From NCBI GenBank assembly GCA_050012855.1, contig JBEKGJ010000001.1, forward strand, positions 1 to 64,000: a DNA stretch of 64,000 nucleotides, in the 5' to 3' direction. The notes under the pieces are model-generated. The model had not been told where the DNA came from. It did no database searches and saw only the letters and a program-made list of their open reading frames with translations. The translations under genes and the position numbers were made by a program. This DNA comes from JAJXZJ01 sp050012855 (GTDB lineage Bacteria; Verrucomicrobiota; Verrucomicrobiia; Limisphaerales; J093). The first letter of the stretch is position 1, and each line of letters begins with the position of its first letter. This document shows positions 20,318 through 29,114 of this stretch, one piece after another.

Positions 20318-20746
20318 ATGCCAGTCCAAGACCCAATTCGCAAGTTCACGCGAGGCAGCGCCAAAGTGAAGCTGCCGGGCGGGATTGTCGGCAAAACTTG
20401 CTATCTTCTTATGGCCATTGCTGGCGCGCTGGCGGCAATAGTTGCGGCTGTTCGTACCGAGAGCATCGGTTTCGCTGCGATTGGGGCGCTTACGCTTATC
20501 GTGTTGCCGACTGTATGGAGACTCATTGGTTTTGCTGACAAGCATCCCGACGCAGCTATCCTTGAAGGCGGCGAATGGGTGGCATACCAGATACAGCTTG
20601 CTCAGAAAGGCATTGGCGTTTTGCCGGACGCGCCACCAGAGGCAGCAGTGCCAGAGCCGGATCATCTTGACGCGCTCGAAATTGAGGCCATTCAGACACC
20701 AGACCAATTGCCGTTGGAAGCGCCAAAACAGAAACTTACAGAATAA
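20318..20746 (+). CDS. Small two-helix membrane protein (cassette-like)
   Basis: 142 residues of unknown family. Two close hydrophobic segments (about 27-46 TCYLLMAIAGALAAIVAA and 52-70 IGFAAIGALTLIVLPTVWR) form a membrane hairpin. A conserved-looking stretch ADKHPDAAILEGGEWVAYQ follows, then an acidic/Pro-rich cytoplasmic tail. The layout (short basic N-terminus, two helices, soluble C-terminus) is common among small membrane effectors and phage-associated proteins, but no function can be named. It begins 12 bp after a GTTAGGC core and is separated by 1 bp from the next gene. The stop lies at 20744-20746. Confidence 0.65.
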   Translation: MPVQDPIRKFTRGSAKVKLPGGIVGKTCYLLMAIAGALAAIVAAVRTESIGFAAIGALTLIVLPTVWRLIGFADKHPDAAILEGGEWVAYQIQLAQKGIGVLPDAPPEAAVPEPDHLDALEIEAIQTPDQLPLEAPKQKLTE

Positions 20747-20747
20747 C

Positions 20748-21038
20748 ATGGCCCAGTTATACAACGTATTCATACGGCAGAGAGACGGAGTGACGCGCGA
20801 GCAGATCGAGGAGCAACTCAATCTCGCTGCTGACTGGTTCCGTTATGCGGATGGTTGCTACTTGGTGTATTCTTCCAAGAACATCTCGACGTGGTATCAG
20901 AGGCTTAAGCCGTTCGTGAATCCCGGAGGCAACGTCCTCATTCTTGATGTTGATGCTCACGAGTACAACGGATGGATGCCGAAGACTCTTTGGCCGTGGC
21001 TTGCAGCCAAGAAACAGAAGATGTATGACGACACATGA
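20748..21038 (+). CDS. Small soluble protein of unknown function
   Basis: 96 residues. It begins MAQLYNVFIRQRDGVTREQI and has an alternating pattern: an initial beta strand, an amphipathic helix EQLNLAADWFR, the strand GCYLVYSS, then NVLILDVDAHEYNGWMP and an aromatic-rich end TLWPWLAAKK. The beta-alpha-beta-beta order suggests a small ferredoxin-like or similar sandwich fold. It starts 1 bp after the stop of the membrane protein, so they form a two-gene unit. No catalytic motif is clear. Confidence 0.65.
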   Translation: MAQLYNVFIRQRDGVTREQIEEQLNLAADWFRYADGCYLVYSSKNISTWYQRLKPFVNPGGNVLILDVDAHEYNGWMPKTLWPWLAAKKQKMYDDT

Positions 21039-21046
21039 AGGGGTCG

Positions 21047-21236
21047 CCCATTAGCGTGAGCGGTCAAGTGCGAAAAAGCGAGGCGGTCAGACAGCCTCTT
21101 TATTAGAAGCTGTTTTTGTCTCCGGCCGGGGCGGGTGGCGTCCAAGGTGCGATTCGTTCCTGTCATTTCGGTCGTTGTTCCGGATGCGTGGCTCCCCAAG
21201 CGAGAGGCGATCCGTTCACCCATTAGCGTGAGCGGT
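21047..21236. repeat. 18-bp direct repeat pair
   Basis: CCCATTAGCGTGAGCGGT occurs exactly at 21047-21064 and 21219-21236, 172 bp apart and just downstream of the two-gene unit. The spacer 21039-21653 otherwise shows no supported gene; the plus-strand frame from 21245 is low-complexity Pro/Arg/Ser and I regard it as spurious. Confidence 0.7.
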
Positions 21237-21653
21237 TCTTATAATTGACAATGCGAGGCGCCGTCATGCGGTGGCCCCGGCAGATCTCAGTCCCCACCAT
21301 TGACACCGTTGAGAGATCCGGAAGCCTGCTGCTGGGCCTGGCAAAGTCCGGATCCAATCCCAACCCCGCTTCCAACCCTTCGTTCGGCCGCCCGCCGGCA
21401 GGGCACGCGCCCGCCCGGCTGAGTTGGCAATCGAATCATGCAAAGCCGGGCGGTCACACTCCCTGCAACTTCGGCGGTCGGGCTGCCACTCCGCGGCTGG
21501 CCCGCCACGATCACCCGCTGGTCCGGCGAAGCGCCCCGCCCCTGGACCGGCCACCGCAACAAGGCCCGTTCTGGCGCCCCCGCCTCCGCTTTATCAAACG
21601 GCCGATAAGCTTGGCCGAGAGAGGCGGAGGGACGGGATCGGCGGGGGTGGCTT

Positions 21654-23273
21654 TCATGGCATCACCTGCGGAATAAGATGCGCATACGCCATCGCGATCA
21701 GCCCGACGATGGCGGTCAGCAGCAGACTATGACGAAGCGTCCAGCGGAAGAGTCTGCTTTCGTCGGATTGCGGCATGCCGGTGGCCGCGAGGACCACGGC
21801 AATGCTTTGCAGCGAAATCATCTTGCCCATCACGCCGGCGGCGGCGTTAGTGGCGGCGGTTAAGAGCGGGTCCAAGCCGAGCGTCTCGGCGGTGATTACT
21901 TGCAGGTTGCCGAACAACGCGTTCGACGACGTGTCGCTGCCGGTCACGAACACGCCGAGCCAGCCGAGAAACGCACTGAAGAACGGGAAACCCCAGCCCG
22001 TCGCGGCCAACGCGAGCCCGAGCGTGGCGATCAAACCGGTGTAGTTCATCAGAAACGCAAACCCCAGCACCGAACTGATGGTGAGCGCGGGCAGGGCGAG
22101 TTGCCGGATCGTGGTGCGCAACACCCGCGCCTGGGCTCGCACTCCCAGCCCCACCACAAACCCGCCGAGGACTGCGGCCAACCAGCACGCCGTGCCGGCC
22201 GCCGACAGCCAGTTCAACTTAAACTCTGCCGGCAAGGGCGCGGCGGTCTTGACCACCGGCGGCATGCACAACACCCGGTTGTGCAACCACGGAACATCGC
22301 ACTGCACCGTCTTGCTTTCCAGCCGCGCCTTGACCGGCCCGATGCCCCACAACAACACAAACACCACCAACAACAGGTACGGCGCCCAAGCCCGAAGCAT
22401 CACGGCGCCGCGCGGCGGCCCGGGCGCGGCTTGATCGGCCGGCCGTTGTTGCTCCGCGTCGCGCGGTTGCCAGAACTGCAACAACACGACCAGCGCCAAC
22501 AGCGCCGCCAGCGCCGCGAGAATGTCGGTGAGGAATGGCCCGATGAAGTTCGCCACGACAAACTGCACCCCGGCAAACGCCACGCTGATCACCGCAATCG
22601 CCGGCATGATCGGCCACGTCTTGCGCCAGCCGGCAAACACCACGACCAAATAACACGGGATGATCAACGAGAGAATCGGCGAGATGCGGCCGATGCTGGC
22701 GCTGAGTTTGTCGAGCGGCAACTTGGTCAAGCCGGCCAGCGTGATGATCGGAATGCCGATCGATCCAAACGCCACCGGCGCCGTATTGGCCAGCAGACAC
22801 AAACTCGACGCCTGAAACCGGTTGATTCCCAACCCGGCCAGCATCGCGCCTGTAATGGCGACCGGCGCGCCAAAGCCGGCCGCGCCTTCCAGAAAGGCGC
22901 CGAACGCGAACGCGATCAGCAGCACTTGCAGGCGGGGGTCCCGGGTCAGGTTCGCAATGGAATCCTTGATGATCTCGAACTGTCCGCTTTCCAGCGTGAT
23001 GCGGTACAAGAAGATCGCGGGAAACACAATCCAGCACACGGGAAACAGTCCAAACGCCGCCCCGTAAAAAAACGACGACACGAGGATCGTTCCGGGCGCT
23101 CCAAATGCGAACCGCGCGACCAGCCCCGCCGTCAGCAGCGCCGCCAACACCGCCTTCCACGCCGCCAGCCGGCGGACGCCGATCAAGAAGAACAACAGCC
23201 CGATCGGGGCCGCCGCCACCGTTGCGGAGGCCCACAGGTTCCCGCCGACCGCGTGGTATTGCTGTTGCCACAT
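21654..23273 (-). CDS. lldP: L-lactate permease family transporter
   Basis: 539 residues, the normal size for the LctP family. The N-terminus MWQQQYHAVGGNLWASA matches the LldP opening (W-Q-Q-x-Y), which decides the start at 23273 over an upstream in-frame ATG at 23411. About 12-14 membrane segments are visible. Family strings include AFGAFLEGAAGFGAPVAI, LLANTAPVAFGSIGIP and GVFVTGSDTSSNALFGNLQ. It should import L- or D-lactate or glycolate with protons at the inner membrane. No lactate dehydrogenase or regulator gene adjoins it, so it appears to stand alone. Confidence 0.93.
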   Translation of the reverse strand: MWQQQYHAVGGNLWASATVAAAPIGLLFFLIGVRRLAAWKAVLAALLTAGLVARFAFGAPGTILVSSFFYGAAFGLFPVCWIVFPAIFLYRITLESGQFEIIKDSIANLTRDPRLQVLLIAFAFGAFLEGAAGFGAPVAITGAMLAGLGINRFQASSLCLLANTAPVAFGSIGIPIITLAGLTKLPLDKLSASIGRISPILSLIIPCYLVVVFAGWRKTWPIMPAIAVISVAFAGVQFVVANFIGPFLTDILAALAALLALVVLLQFWQPRDAEQQRPADQAAPGPPRGAVMLRAWAPYLLLVVFVLLWGIGPVKARLESKTVQCDVPWLHNRVLCMPPVVKTAAPLPAEFKLNWLSAAGTACWLAAVLGGFVVGLGVRAQARVLRTTIRQLALPALTISSVLGFAFLMNYTGLIATLGLALAATGWGFPFFSAFLGWLGVFVTGSDTSSNALFGNLQVITAETLGLDPLLTAATNAAAGVMGKMISLQSIAVVLAATGMPQSDESRLFRWTLRHSLLLTAIVGLIAMAYAHLIPQVMP

Positions 23274-23607
23274 ACGTAGTCGAGCCGGGCGACAGTTAAC
23301 AACAACCCCGCCGGGTGTCCAGCTTGACCGATTACGGTCGGGCCGGAGTGGTTTGACGCCGTCGGCATGGCGAGGAAGTTGAAAGTGTAATATCCCGGCG
23401 CGATTCATCACGTGAGGAATCGCGGTGACCGGCAGGAGGAAACCTGCCGGGATGAAATAGATCGCCCGCGGTTTCTTGGCCCGTGCCGGGCTGGAGCGCT
23501 CATTCCCACCTGGCCCACCGTCTGTCCAAGTTTAGGCAACCAAGTGTCGGCTTGACGCGCCACTCCCTGCGCGACAGGCTGCCCGGAACAACCAGCACCG
23601 AAAACAA
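23274..23607. other. Spacer without recognised gene
   Basis: 334 bp between the divergent lactate permease and the PEGA-like protein. I see no coding frame, RNA gene or clear terminator in it; promoters for both genes are presumably here. Confidence 0.5.
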
Positions 23608-23769
23608 ATGCTCTTGACCCGCCCGAGCGTCAAAAGAGCGATCCTCCGTCAGCTCTTGGGACGGGGGAGAGCCATCCCTGTGCTTCCGCCAACACGAGAA
23701 CAGCCAGCCCGTCGCCTCACGCTCTTCGACGAGCCCCCATCGTTTTCTCTTCTCGCTGCTCCGCGGGAC

Positions 23770-24780
23770 GTGACGATCTTCCTGGCCGCCATAGCGAGCG
23801 CTTATGTCTGCCAAGCAGCCGAGTCACGACCGGTTGACACGACGGTTCGCATCAGCAGCACGCCGGCCGGTGCGTTCGTCCTGGTTTCTTCGGGAGAAAC
23901 GTTTCGGGAAGATGCGGCTTTGGCACTGGGGAAAACCCCGCTCATGCGCCGGATGCGGCTCGCGGCGAACGGGAGCCCGGTGCGCATCACCAAAGCCGGC
24001 TACCAGGTTTGGGAAGGCAAACTTTCTCCCGGAGCATCCGACATTAAGGCGGAGTTGGTTCCGCTGACCGACGCGCAGAAGCAGGAACTCGGCTGGTTCG
24101 GATCGCCGCCGTGCCGGCGACTGACCGTGGTGCCCGTGCGGTTGGGAATCCAGAAGCTCGGTTCAAAGGCGGATGGATTTGAAACAACCTCGGACGCCGT
24201 GAGCTTGACCAACCGCTTCCTCACCGCCTTTGAAGCCATGCTCAAACAACGGTTCGGCTCGCGGGCTGAACTGGCCACGCCCACCAACTTGGTGACCGAC
24301 GCCTTCTGGAGGCAACTGGCCAATCAGATGAAGGGAATCAACGTCGCCACGGTTGGCTTTACGCCGACGCCCCGACGCCCGAGTTTTACGACCGGCGAGA
24401 ACGCCAGTTTGGCAGCGCTGGATGGAGCGGTGTTATTGGTGCGGGCGGAAGCACATTACCTTGGCAAAGGCGTCATATTCGCGCGCGCGGCCGTGCCGCT
24501 GCTTTTGTCCGCCGGGTCCGCCGCCGGTGGCTACCCGGCGGCGCAGTCAACCGGGGCCTCATTTTACACCTACAGCATTTACGGTGGGCTTCCCAGCAGC
24601 GAGGACATCCTGGTGCAACGGTTCCTGCTGAATTCGAGCACCCGCGAACTGATGTGGTACGGCAGGCGTTCATGCCCGAGTTTTTCAAACACAAACAAGT
24701 CACCGAGAACACCGCCATTCGCCCGGCCGAAGAAGTGCCGGCAGCGTTCCTGGAAAAGCAATGACGATTTCGACAAATAG
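23770..24780 (+). CDS. Exported PEGA-like protein with probable 3' frameshift
   Basis: Unknown function. From a GTG at 23770 it has a signal-like start (VTIFLAAIASAYVCQAAES). A PEGA-like segment follows: VRISSTPAGAFVLV, GKTPL, VRITKAGYQVWEGKL. The middle part (LTVVPVRLGIQKLG ... FEAMLKQRFGSRAEL ... LDGAVLLVRAEAHYLGKGV) looks like a periplasmic lipoprotein-type domain. Near 24660, after ELMWYG, the frame turns Arg/Ser/Pro-rich. The -1 frame there reads RQAFMPEFFKHKQVTEN and ends at 24764 with EEVPAAFLEKQ, which is far more protein-like. A one-base deletion is likely, real or a sequencing error. An upstream start at 23608 is possible but gives no signal peptide. Confidence 0.6.
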   Translation: MTIFLAAIASAYVCQAAESRPVDTTVRISSTPAGAFVLVSSGETFREDAALALGKTPLMRRMRLAANGSPVRITKAGYQVWEGKLSPGASDIKAELVPLTDAQKQELGWFGSPPCRRLTVVPVRLGIQKLGSKADGFETTSDAVSLTNRFLTAFEAMLKQRFGSRAELATPTNLVTDAFWRQLANQMKGINVATVGFTPTPRRPSFTTGENASLAALDGAVLLVRAEAHYLGKGVIFARAAVPLLLSAGSAAGGYPAAQSTGASFYTYSIYGGLPSSEDILVQRFLLNSSTRELMWYGRRSCPSFSNTNKSPRTPPFARPKKCRQRSWKSNDDFDK

Positions 24781-24838
24781 CTTACTACCTTTCGCCACGA
24801 TCCCGTGAGTAAACGTAGAGACAACACCGACCCATGCT

Positions 24839-27169
24839 ATGAAAACTCTGAAGCCCAAAGACATCTGGCGCGCCGTCAGGTCTGACGACACCGGCTGGAC
24901 TTCCAACGGAATTTGCAATCTATTGTCCACAAGGCAATTTCGCCGAACTCTGTTTGCTGTTTTGATCCTCCTGCTCGTGGCTGGTCGAGCTTTTGCCCAG
25001 GGGATCTCTCTGGGCGATGCGTTGAATGCGCCGCAGCTTGTGTGGACAACCAGCGGCGACTTTCCATGGTTCGTGACCACCAATATCACGCATGATGGTG
25101 TGGCTGCCGGAGGCACCGGCGGCCTTCGTGGCGGGATTGCGTCCACCAACACGACCACCGTTGCGGGTCCTGGACTGCTGAGCTTCTACTGGGAGATTGA
25201 TGCGTCGGCCAGCTCCAACCCCAATTCCGCCCCCGGTTACTTTTCGCTTCAGGTTGACGGAGGATCTGCAGCCTTGATCGGCGGCACACAAGCTTGGCAG
25301 CCAGCGTATGTGCCATTGGCTGACGGAAACCATCGTTTAGCCTGGATTCTCAATGCAGCTTACCATGTTCAAGTCTTTCCGGGTTTCATCAATTACATCT
25401 ACGATGGTGGACATGCGTACCTGGACCAAGTCACGGTAACCCCCCCTGCGCCGGTTATCGTCGTGCAGCCCACGAACCAGACCGTCATCGCGGGGAACAC
25501 GGCATTGGTCAGTGTGCAAGCCGCTGGCGTGCCGCCCTTGAGTTACCAGTGGCGGTTCAACGACAGCCCGCTCGAAGGAGCCACGAACGCAACGCTGGTA
25601 TTGAGCAGTGTAACAACCAACCAGGCCGGGCTATACTCCGTTGCGGTCACGAACGACTACGGCGGCGTGGTGAGCTCCAATGCCCTGATGATGGTGCTTG
25701 AGGTGCCTCCCGCCATTGCCTTGCAGCCAGCGGACCAGACGGTTTGGCCGGGGGACACGACAACGTTCAGTGTGAAAGCCACCGGCTCGCCTCCGTTCTG
25801 CTACCAATGGCAGTTCAAGGACAACCCGCTGGATGGAGCCACGAACGCAACGCTGGTGCTCAGCAATGTGACGACCAACCAAGCCGGGCCTTACTCGGTG
25901 GTGGTCACCAATCTCTTCGGCAGCGTGACCAGTTCCAATGCGGTGTTGACCGTCAGAATTCCCTACACCTTCACCACCCTGGCCGGACTGGCGGGCAGTC
26001 AGGGCAGCGCGGACGGGACAGGAAGCGCCGCGCGGTTTTATTACCCCTGGGGGGTGGCGGTCGATAGCGCCGGCAACGTCTATGTGGCGGACACACTTAA
26101 TAACACGATTCGGAAGGTGACACCGGGCGGTGTGGTGACAACGCTGGCCGGACTGGCGGGCAACGCGGGCAGTGCGGACAGGACCGGGAGCGCCGCGCGC
26201 TTCAGCGGGCCAGACGGCGTGGCGGTGGACAGCGCGGGCAACGTCTATGTGGCGGACACAGCTAATAACACGATTCGGAAGGTGACACCGGGCGGAGTGG
26301 TGACGACGCTGGCGGGACTGGCGGGCAACCCGGGCAGTGCGGACGGGACCGGGAGCGCCGCGCGGTTTAATTTTCCCGTCGGGGTGGCGGTCGATAGCAC
26401 TGGCAACGTTTATGTGGCTGACAGAGATAATGACACGATTCGGAAGGTGACACCGGGCGGAGTGGTGACGACGCCGCCCTGGATGGACCTTTTCAGCCCC
26501 TGCGGGGTGGCGGTCGATAGCGCCGGCAACGAATATGTGGCGGACGCAGGTCATCACACGATTCGGAAGGTGACACCGGGCGGAGTGGTGACGACGCTAG
26601 CCGGACTGAATCAATATGATGTCTTCGGAAATCCAGTGGGCGGCAGCGCGGACGGGACAGGGAGCGCCGCGCGGTTTGGTCTCCCCTTCGGGGTGGCGGT
26701 CGATAGCGCTGGCAACGTCTATGTGGCGGACCTAGGCAATCAGACGATTCGGAAGGTGACACCGGGCGGAGTGGTGACGACGCTGGCGGGACTGGCGGGT
26801 ACGTTTACCTATGGCAGCGTGGACGGGACGGGGAGCACCGTGCGGTTTTATGGGCCCGTCGGGGTGGCGGTCGATAGCGCTGGCAACGTCTATGTGGCGG
26901 ACACATATAATAACACGATTCGAAGGGGATTCGCGGCAAATGGAGGCACAGTGATTGCCACTTCCAGACCGTACTTTGGCTTTAACAGCGGACAGTTCGG
27001 CTTCAACCTCGCGGGACCGGCGGGCCGGGTGGTCGTGATTGACGTTTCCACCGATCTGACGACCTGGCTTCCCATCTGGACCAACACCATTGGCGCCGGC
27101 GCGCTTCCGTTCAGCGACCCGCAGAGCAATGCCTATCCCAACCGCTTTTACCGGGCCGTATCCCCGTAA
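24839..27169 (+). CDS. Secreted Ig-like/NHL-repeat protein
   Basis: 776 residues. A signal anchor/peptide (LFAVLILLLVAGRAFAQ) is followed by a jelly-roll-like domain (about 55-205), then two Ig-like domains (about 208-380) with SYQWRFNDSPLEGATNATL and CYQWQFKDNPLDGATNATL. Six NHL-type repeats (about 381-700) follow, each built on GVAVDSAGNVYVAD and TIRKVTPGGVVTTLAG. Repeat 4 has lost its first strand (no GSADGTGSAAR), and repeats are nearly identical at DNA level. The tail ends in STDLTTWLPIW...FYRAVSP, the C-terminal module shared with other exported proteins here. Six NHL units suggest a six-bladed propeller for protein or glycan binding at the cell surface. No enzyme motif is seen. Confidence 0.85.
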   Translation: MKTLKPKDIWRAVRSDDTGWTSNGICNLLSTRQFRRTLFAVLILLLVAGRAFAQGISLGDALNAPQLVWTTSGDFPWFVTTNITHDGVAAGGTGGLRGGIASTNTTTVAGPGLLSFYWEIDASASSNPNSAPGYFSLQVDGGSAALIGGTQAWQPAYVPLADGNHRLAWILNAAYHVQVFPGFINYIYDGGHAYLDQVTVTPPAPVIVVQPTNQTVIAGNTALVSVQAAGVPPLSYQWRFNDSPLEGATNATLVLSSVTTNQAGLYSVAVTNDYGGVVSSNALMMVLEVPPAIALQPADQTVWPGDTTTFSVKATGSPPFCYQWQFKDNPLDGATNATLVLSNVTTNQAGPYSVVVTNLFGSVTSSNAVLTVRIPYTFTTLAGLAGSQGSADGTGSAARFYYPWGVAVDSAGNVYVADTLNNTIRKVTPGGVVTTLAGLAGNAGSADRTGSAARFSGPDGVAVDSAGNVYVADTANNTIRKVTPGGVVTTLAGLAGNPGSADGTGSAARFNFPVGVAVDSTGNVYVADRDNDTIRKVTPGGVVTTPPWMDLFSPCGVAVDSAGNEYVADAGHHTIRKVTPGGVVTTLAGLNQYDVFGNPVGGSADGTGSAARFGLPFGVAVDSAGNVYVADLGNQTIRKVTPGGVVTTLAGLAGTFTYGSVDGTGSTVRFYGPVGVAVDSAGNVYVADTYNNTIRRGFAANGGTVIATSRPYFGFNSGQFGFNLAGPAGRVVVIDVSTDLTTWLPIWTNTIGAGALPFSDPQSNAYPNRFYRAVSP

Positions 27170-27198
27170 CAGGCAACCCTGGCCGGTTTGCGGATGGC

Positions 27199-27274
27199 TG
27201 GTGGGCCCAGCAGGATTTGAACCTGCGACCAAGCGATTATGAGTCGCCTGCTCTAACCACTGAGCTATGGGCCC
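27199..27274 (-). tRNA. tRNA-Ile2 (CAT anticodon, lysidine type)
   Basis: 76 nt with encoded CCA. The acceptor arm GGGCCCA pairs with TGGGCCC. The anticodon loop CTCATAA gives CAT. The core AGCTCAGTGGTTAGAGCAGG with GCGACTCATAATCGC matches the E. coli ileX-type tRNA-Ile2 body, rather than elongator or initiator tRNA-Met. The C34 would be converted to lysidine by TilS. Confidence 0.9.
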
Positions 27275-27360
27275 ATACAACTTGCAATGAACGATTTATA
27301 GACGCACAAGAAACGCGGGTTTGACATTCTGATACGGCAATCTGCATACTCTACACGTGC

Positions 27361-27576
27361 CAGAAATCAACGACCGCAACAGGACGGCAAGGCCCTCGGC
27401 AGAAAACCCCCGTTGCCAATCTGTTGCGCTACAGAACATCCGGCCCCTACTTTGCCAGATTACATGTCGGCGGCAAACTCTTTCGGGAGCGCCTGAAGAC
27501 CGGTGTCTTCACGGTGGCCAAGCTGCGCCTGGCGGATTTCACCAAGGAAAAGCGCTCGGAGTTTGGCGTCGAGACG
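27361..27576 (+). pseudogene. Tyrosine-recombinase N-terminal fragment
   Basis: The frame reads TPVANLLRYRTSGPYFARLH, then VGGKLFRERLKT and VAKLRLADFTKEKRSEFG. This is the N-terminal beta-hairpin and first helix of SAM-like/tyrosine recombinases (Y-x-x-S-G-x-Y-F-A-R, G-G-K-L-x-R-x-x-L-K-T). It then loses similarity and runs into the leader of the DUF5009 gene. No catalytic domain follows. The same segment appears as a shorter relic at 3935-3997. Confidence 0.6.
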
Positions 27577-27649
27577 CTGGTGGACGCAGGAATTGCGCCC
27601 TGCCTCCGCCAGCCTTCGTGCCGTCTATCGGTTGACGTATCATCGCCCC

Positions 27650-28783
27650 ATGTCACTCGCGACCGCAACCGAGCCTGGTGAATCGGAATCGTTCCCTGCC
27701 GCCCGACCCGGCCGACTGATGTCGCTCGATGCCTTGCGCGGCTTCGACATGTTCTGGATCGTCGGGGGAGGCGCCATCTTGACCGGACTGGCCAAGGCGC
27801 TGGGCGGCCCCCTGGAGGCCTTGAGACCGCAGTTCGAGCACGTGCGTTGGGAAGGATTGCACTTCTGGGACCTGATCTGGCCGCTGTTCATGTTCATCGT
27901 GGGCGTCTCGATCCCGCTCTCGATCGAGAAACGCAAAGCGGCAGGAGCGGCGAAACGCAGCCTCTACCTGCACGCGGTGCGCCGGGCGGTCATCCTCTTT
28001 GTCCTCGGGATGGTGCTGCAGGGACGACTCCTTGAGTGGAATCTCACCGCACTGCGTCCTTGTTACAGCGTGCTCCACGGGATTGCCGCGGGTTACCTGA
28101 TTGCGGTCGCCGTGGCCATCGAACTGCGACCGCGGATGCAGGGTGCCGTCATCGCCGCTTTTCTGCTCTTGTATTGGGTGCTGCTCAAGCTGGTCCCCGT
28201 GCCGGGTTTTGGCGCGGGCGTGCTGACTCCCGAGGGTAACGTGGCCACCTGGGTGGACCGCGTGCTGCTGGGCCGGTTTCATTACGGCGAGAATACGTGG
28301 TTTTTGAGTTACCTGGGCTTTGCCTCCTCGGTGCTGCTGGGAGTGCTGGCCGGCCATCTGCTGATGTCACCTTCCACCGCAAAGACCAAAGTGATGGCGC
28401 TCACCGGCGCCGGCATCGCGTGCGTCGGGTTGGGTCTGCTTTGGAGCACGACCTTGCCCATCATCAAGCTGCTGTGGACCAGTTCGTTCGTGCTGGTGGG
28501 CGGGGGTTTTGGCTTCCTGATGCTGGCATTGTTCTATTGGATCATCGACGTGAACGGGTGTCGCCGGTGGGCGTTTTTCTTTACCGTGATCGGGATGAAC
28601 TCGATTGCTGTTTACGTCGCCACCATGCTCTTCAGTTTCAAACAAGTTGGAAACATCTTCGTCGGCGCCCTGCTTCCACGCATTCGGCCTTGGGACGCAT
28701 TCGTCGAGGCATCAGCCGCTTTCGCTGTTGTCTGGTTGCTGCTGTACTGGATGTACCGCACGAGAACCTTTCTGACGCTGTAA
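27650..28783 (+). CDS. DUF5009/HGSNAT-like acyltransferase membrane protein
   Basis: 377 residues. The opening RLMSLDALRGFDMFWIVGGG and WPLFMFIVGVSIPLSI are the conserved first two segments of the DUF5009/heparan-alpha-glucosaminide N-acetyltransferase-like family (related to acyltransferase 3). About 10 membrane helices are present, with a conserved GMNSIAVYV segment near the end. Members are thought to transfer acetyl groups across the inner membrane to sugars; this is by family inference. The ATG at 27650 is chosen because upstream codons belong to the integrase relic. A paralogue lies at 40.2-41.5 kb. Confidence 0.88.
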   Translation: MSLATATEPGESESFPAARPGRLMSLDALRGFDMFWIVGGGAILTGLAKALGGPLEALRPQFEHVRWEGLHFWDLIWPLFMFIVGVSIPLSIEKRKAAGAAKRSLYLHAVRRAVILFVLGMVLQGRLLEWNLTALRPCYSVLHGIAAGYLIAVAVAIELRPRMQGAVIAAFLLLYWVLLKLVPVPGFGAGVLTPEGNVATWVDRVLLGRFHYGENTWFLSYLGFASSVLLGVLAGHLLMSPSTAKTKVMALTGAGIACVGLGLLWSTTLPIIKLLWTSSFVLVGGGFGFLMLALFYWIIDVNGCRRWAFFFTVIGMNSIAVYVATMLFSFKQVGNIFVGALLPRIRPWDAFVEASAAFAVVWLLLYWMYRTRTFLTL

Positions 28784-28988
28784 AAAGTCCAGGATCGGCG
28801 CAACCGGACGAACCCGGCATCTGTCCCAGCCCGGCAGCGACTTCGTGTAAGCGAGCATCACACCCTCGTTTTCCATCGCTAAGGTGTTGTCCTGCATAGT
28901 GCGTGACACAGCGGGGGAGTCAGAGTGTGCGGGTGCGGGTTGCCATCCTGGCGAATGACGGGTCAGCGGCTTCCAACGCTTGGAAAGT

Positions 28989-29096
28989 GTTGTCGTGGCC
29001 ATCCGGCGCGATGGCACGCAGTTGAACCTGACGCGCAACTACCGCGACAAGCTCGATGCCCTGCTGGTGCGGCCCGGCCGCCCCGCCGCCGAGTGA
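28989..29096 (+). pseudogene. Possible C-terminal gene remnant
   Basis: A start-less frame ending in TGA (29094-29096) reads VVVAIRRDGTQLNLTRNYRD then KLDALLVRPGR. It has protein-like composition unlike the other frames of this gap. No start, ribosome site or family was recognised. The rest of 28784-29114 holds nothing I can support. Confidence 0.25.
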
Positions 29097-29114
29097 CCGG
29101 CCACGCTCCCCGCC

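Noticed and set aside
21245..21676. Plus-strand 143-residue frame
   Set aside because: Low-complexity Pro/Ser/Arg, no start context, overlaps the end of the lactate permease.
27199..27274. tRNA-Met for the CAT anticodon
   Set aside because: The body matches the Ile2 (lysidine) type: GCAGGCGACTCATAATCGC with a GTGGTTAGAG D arm.
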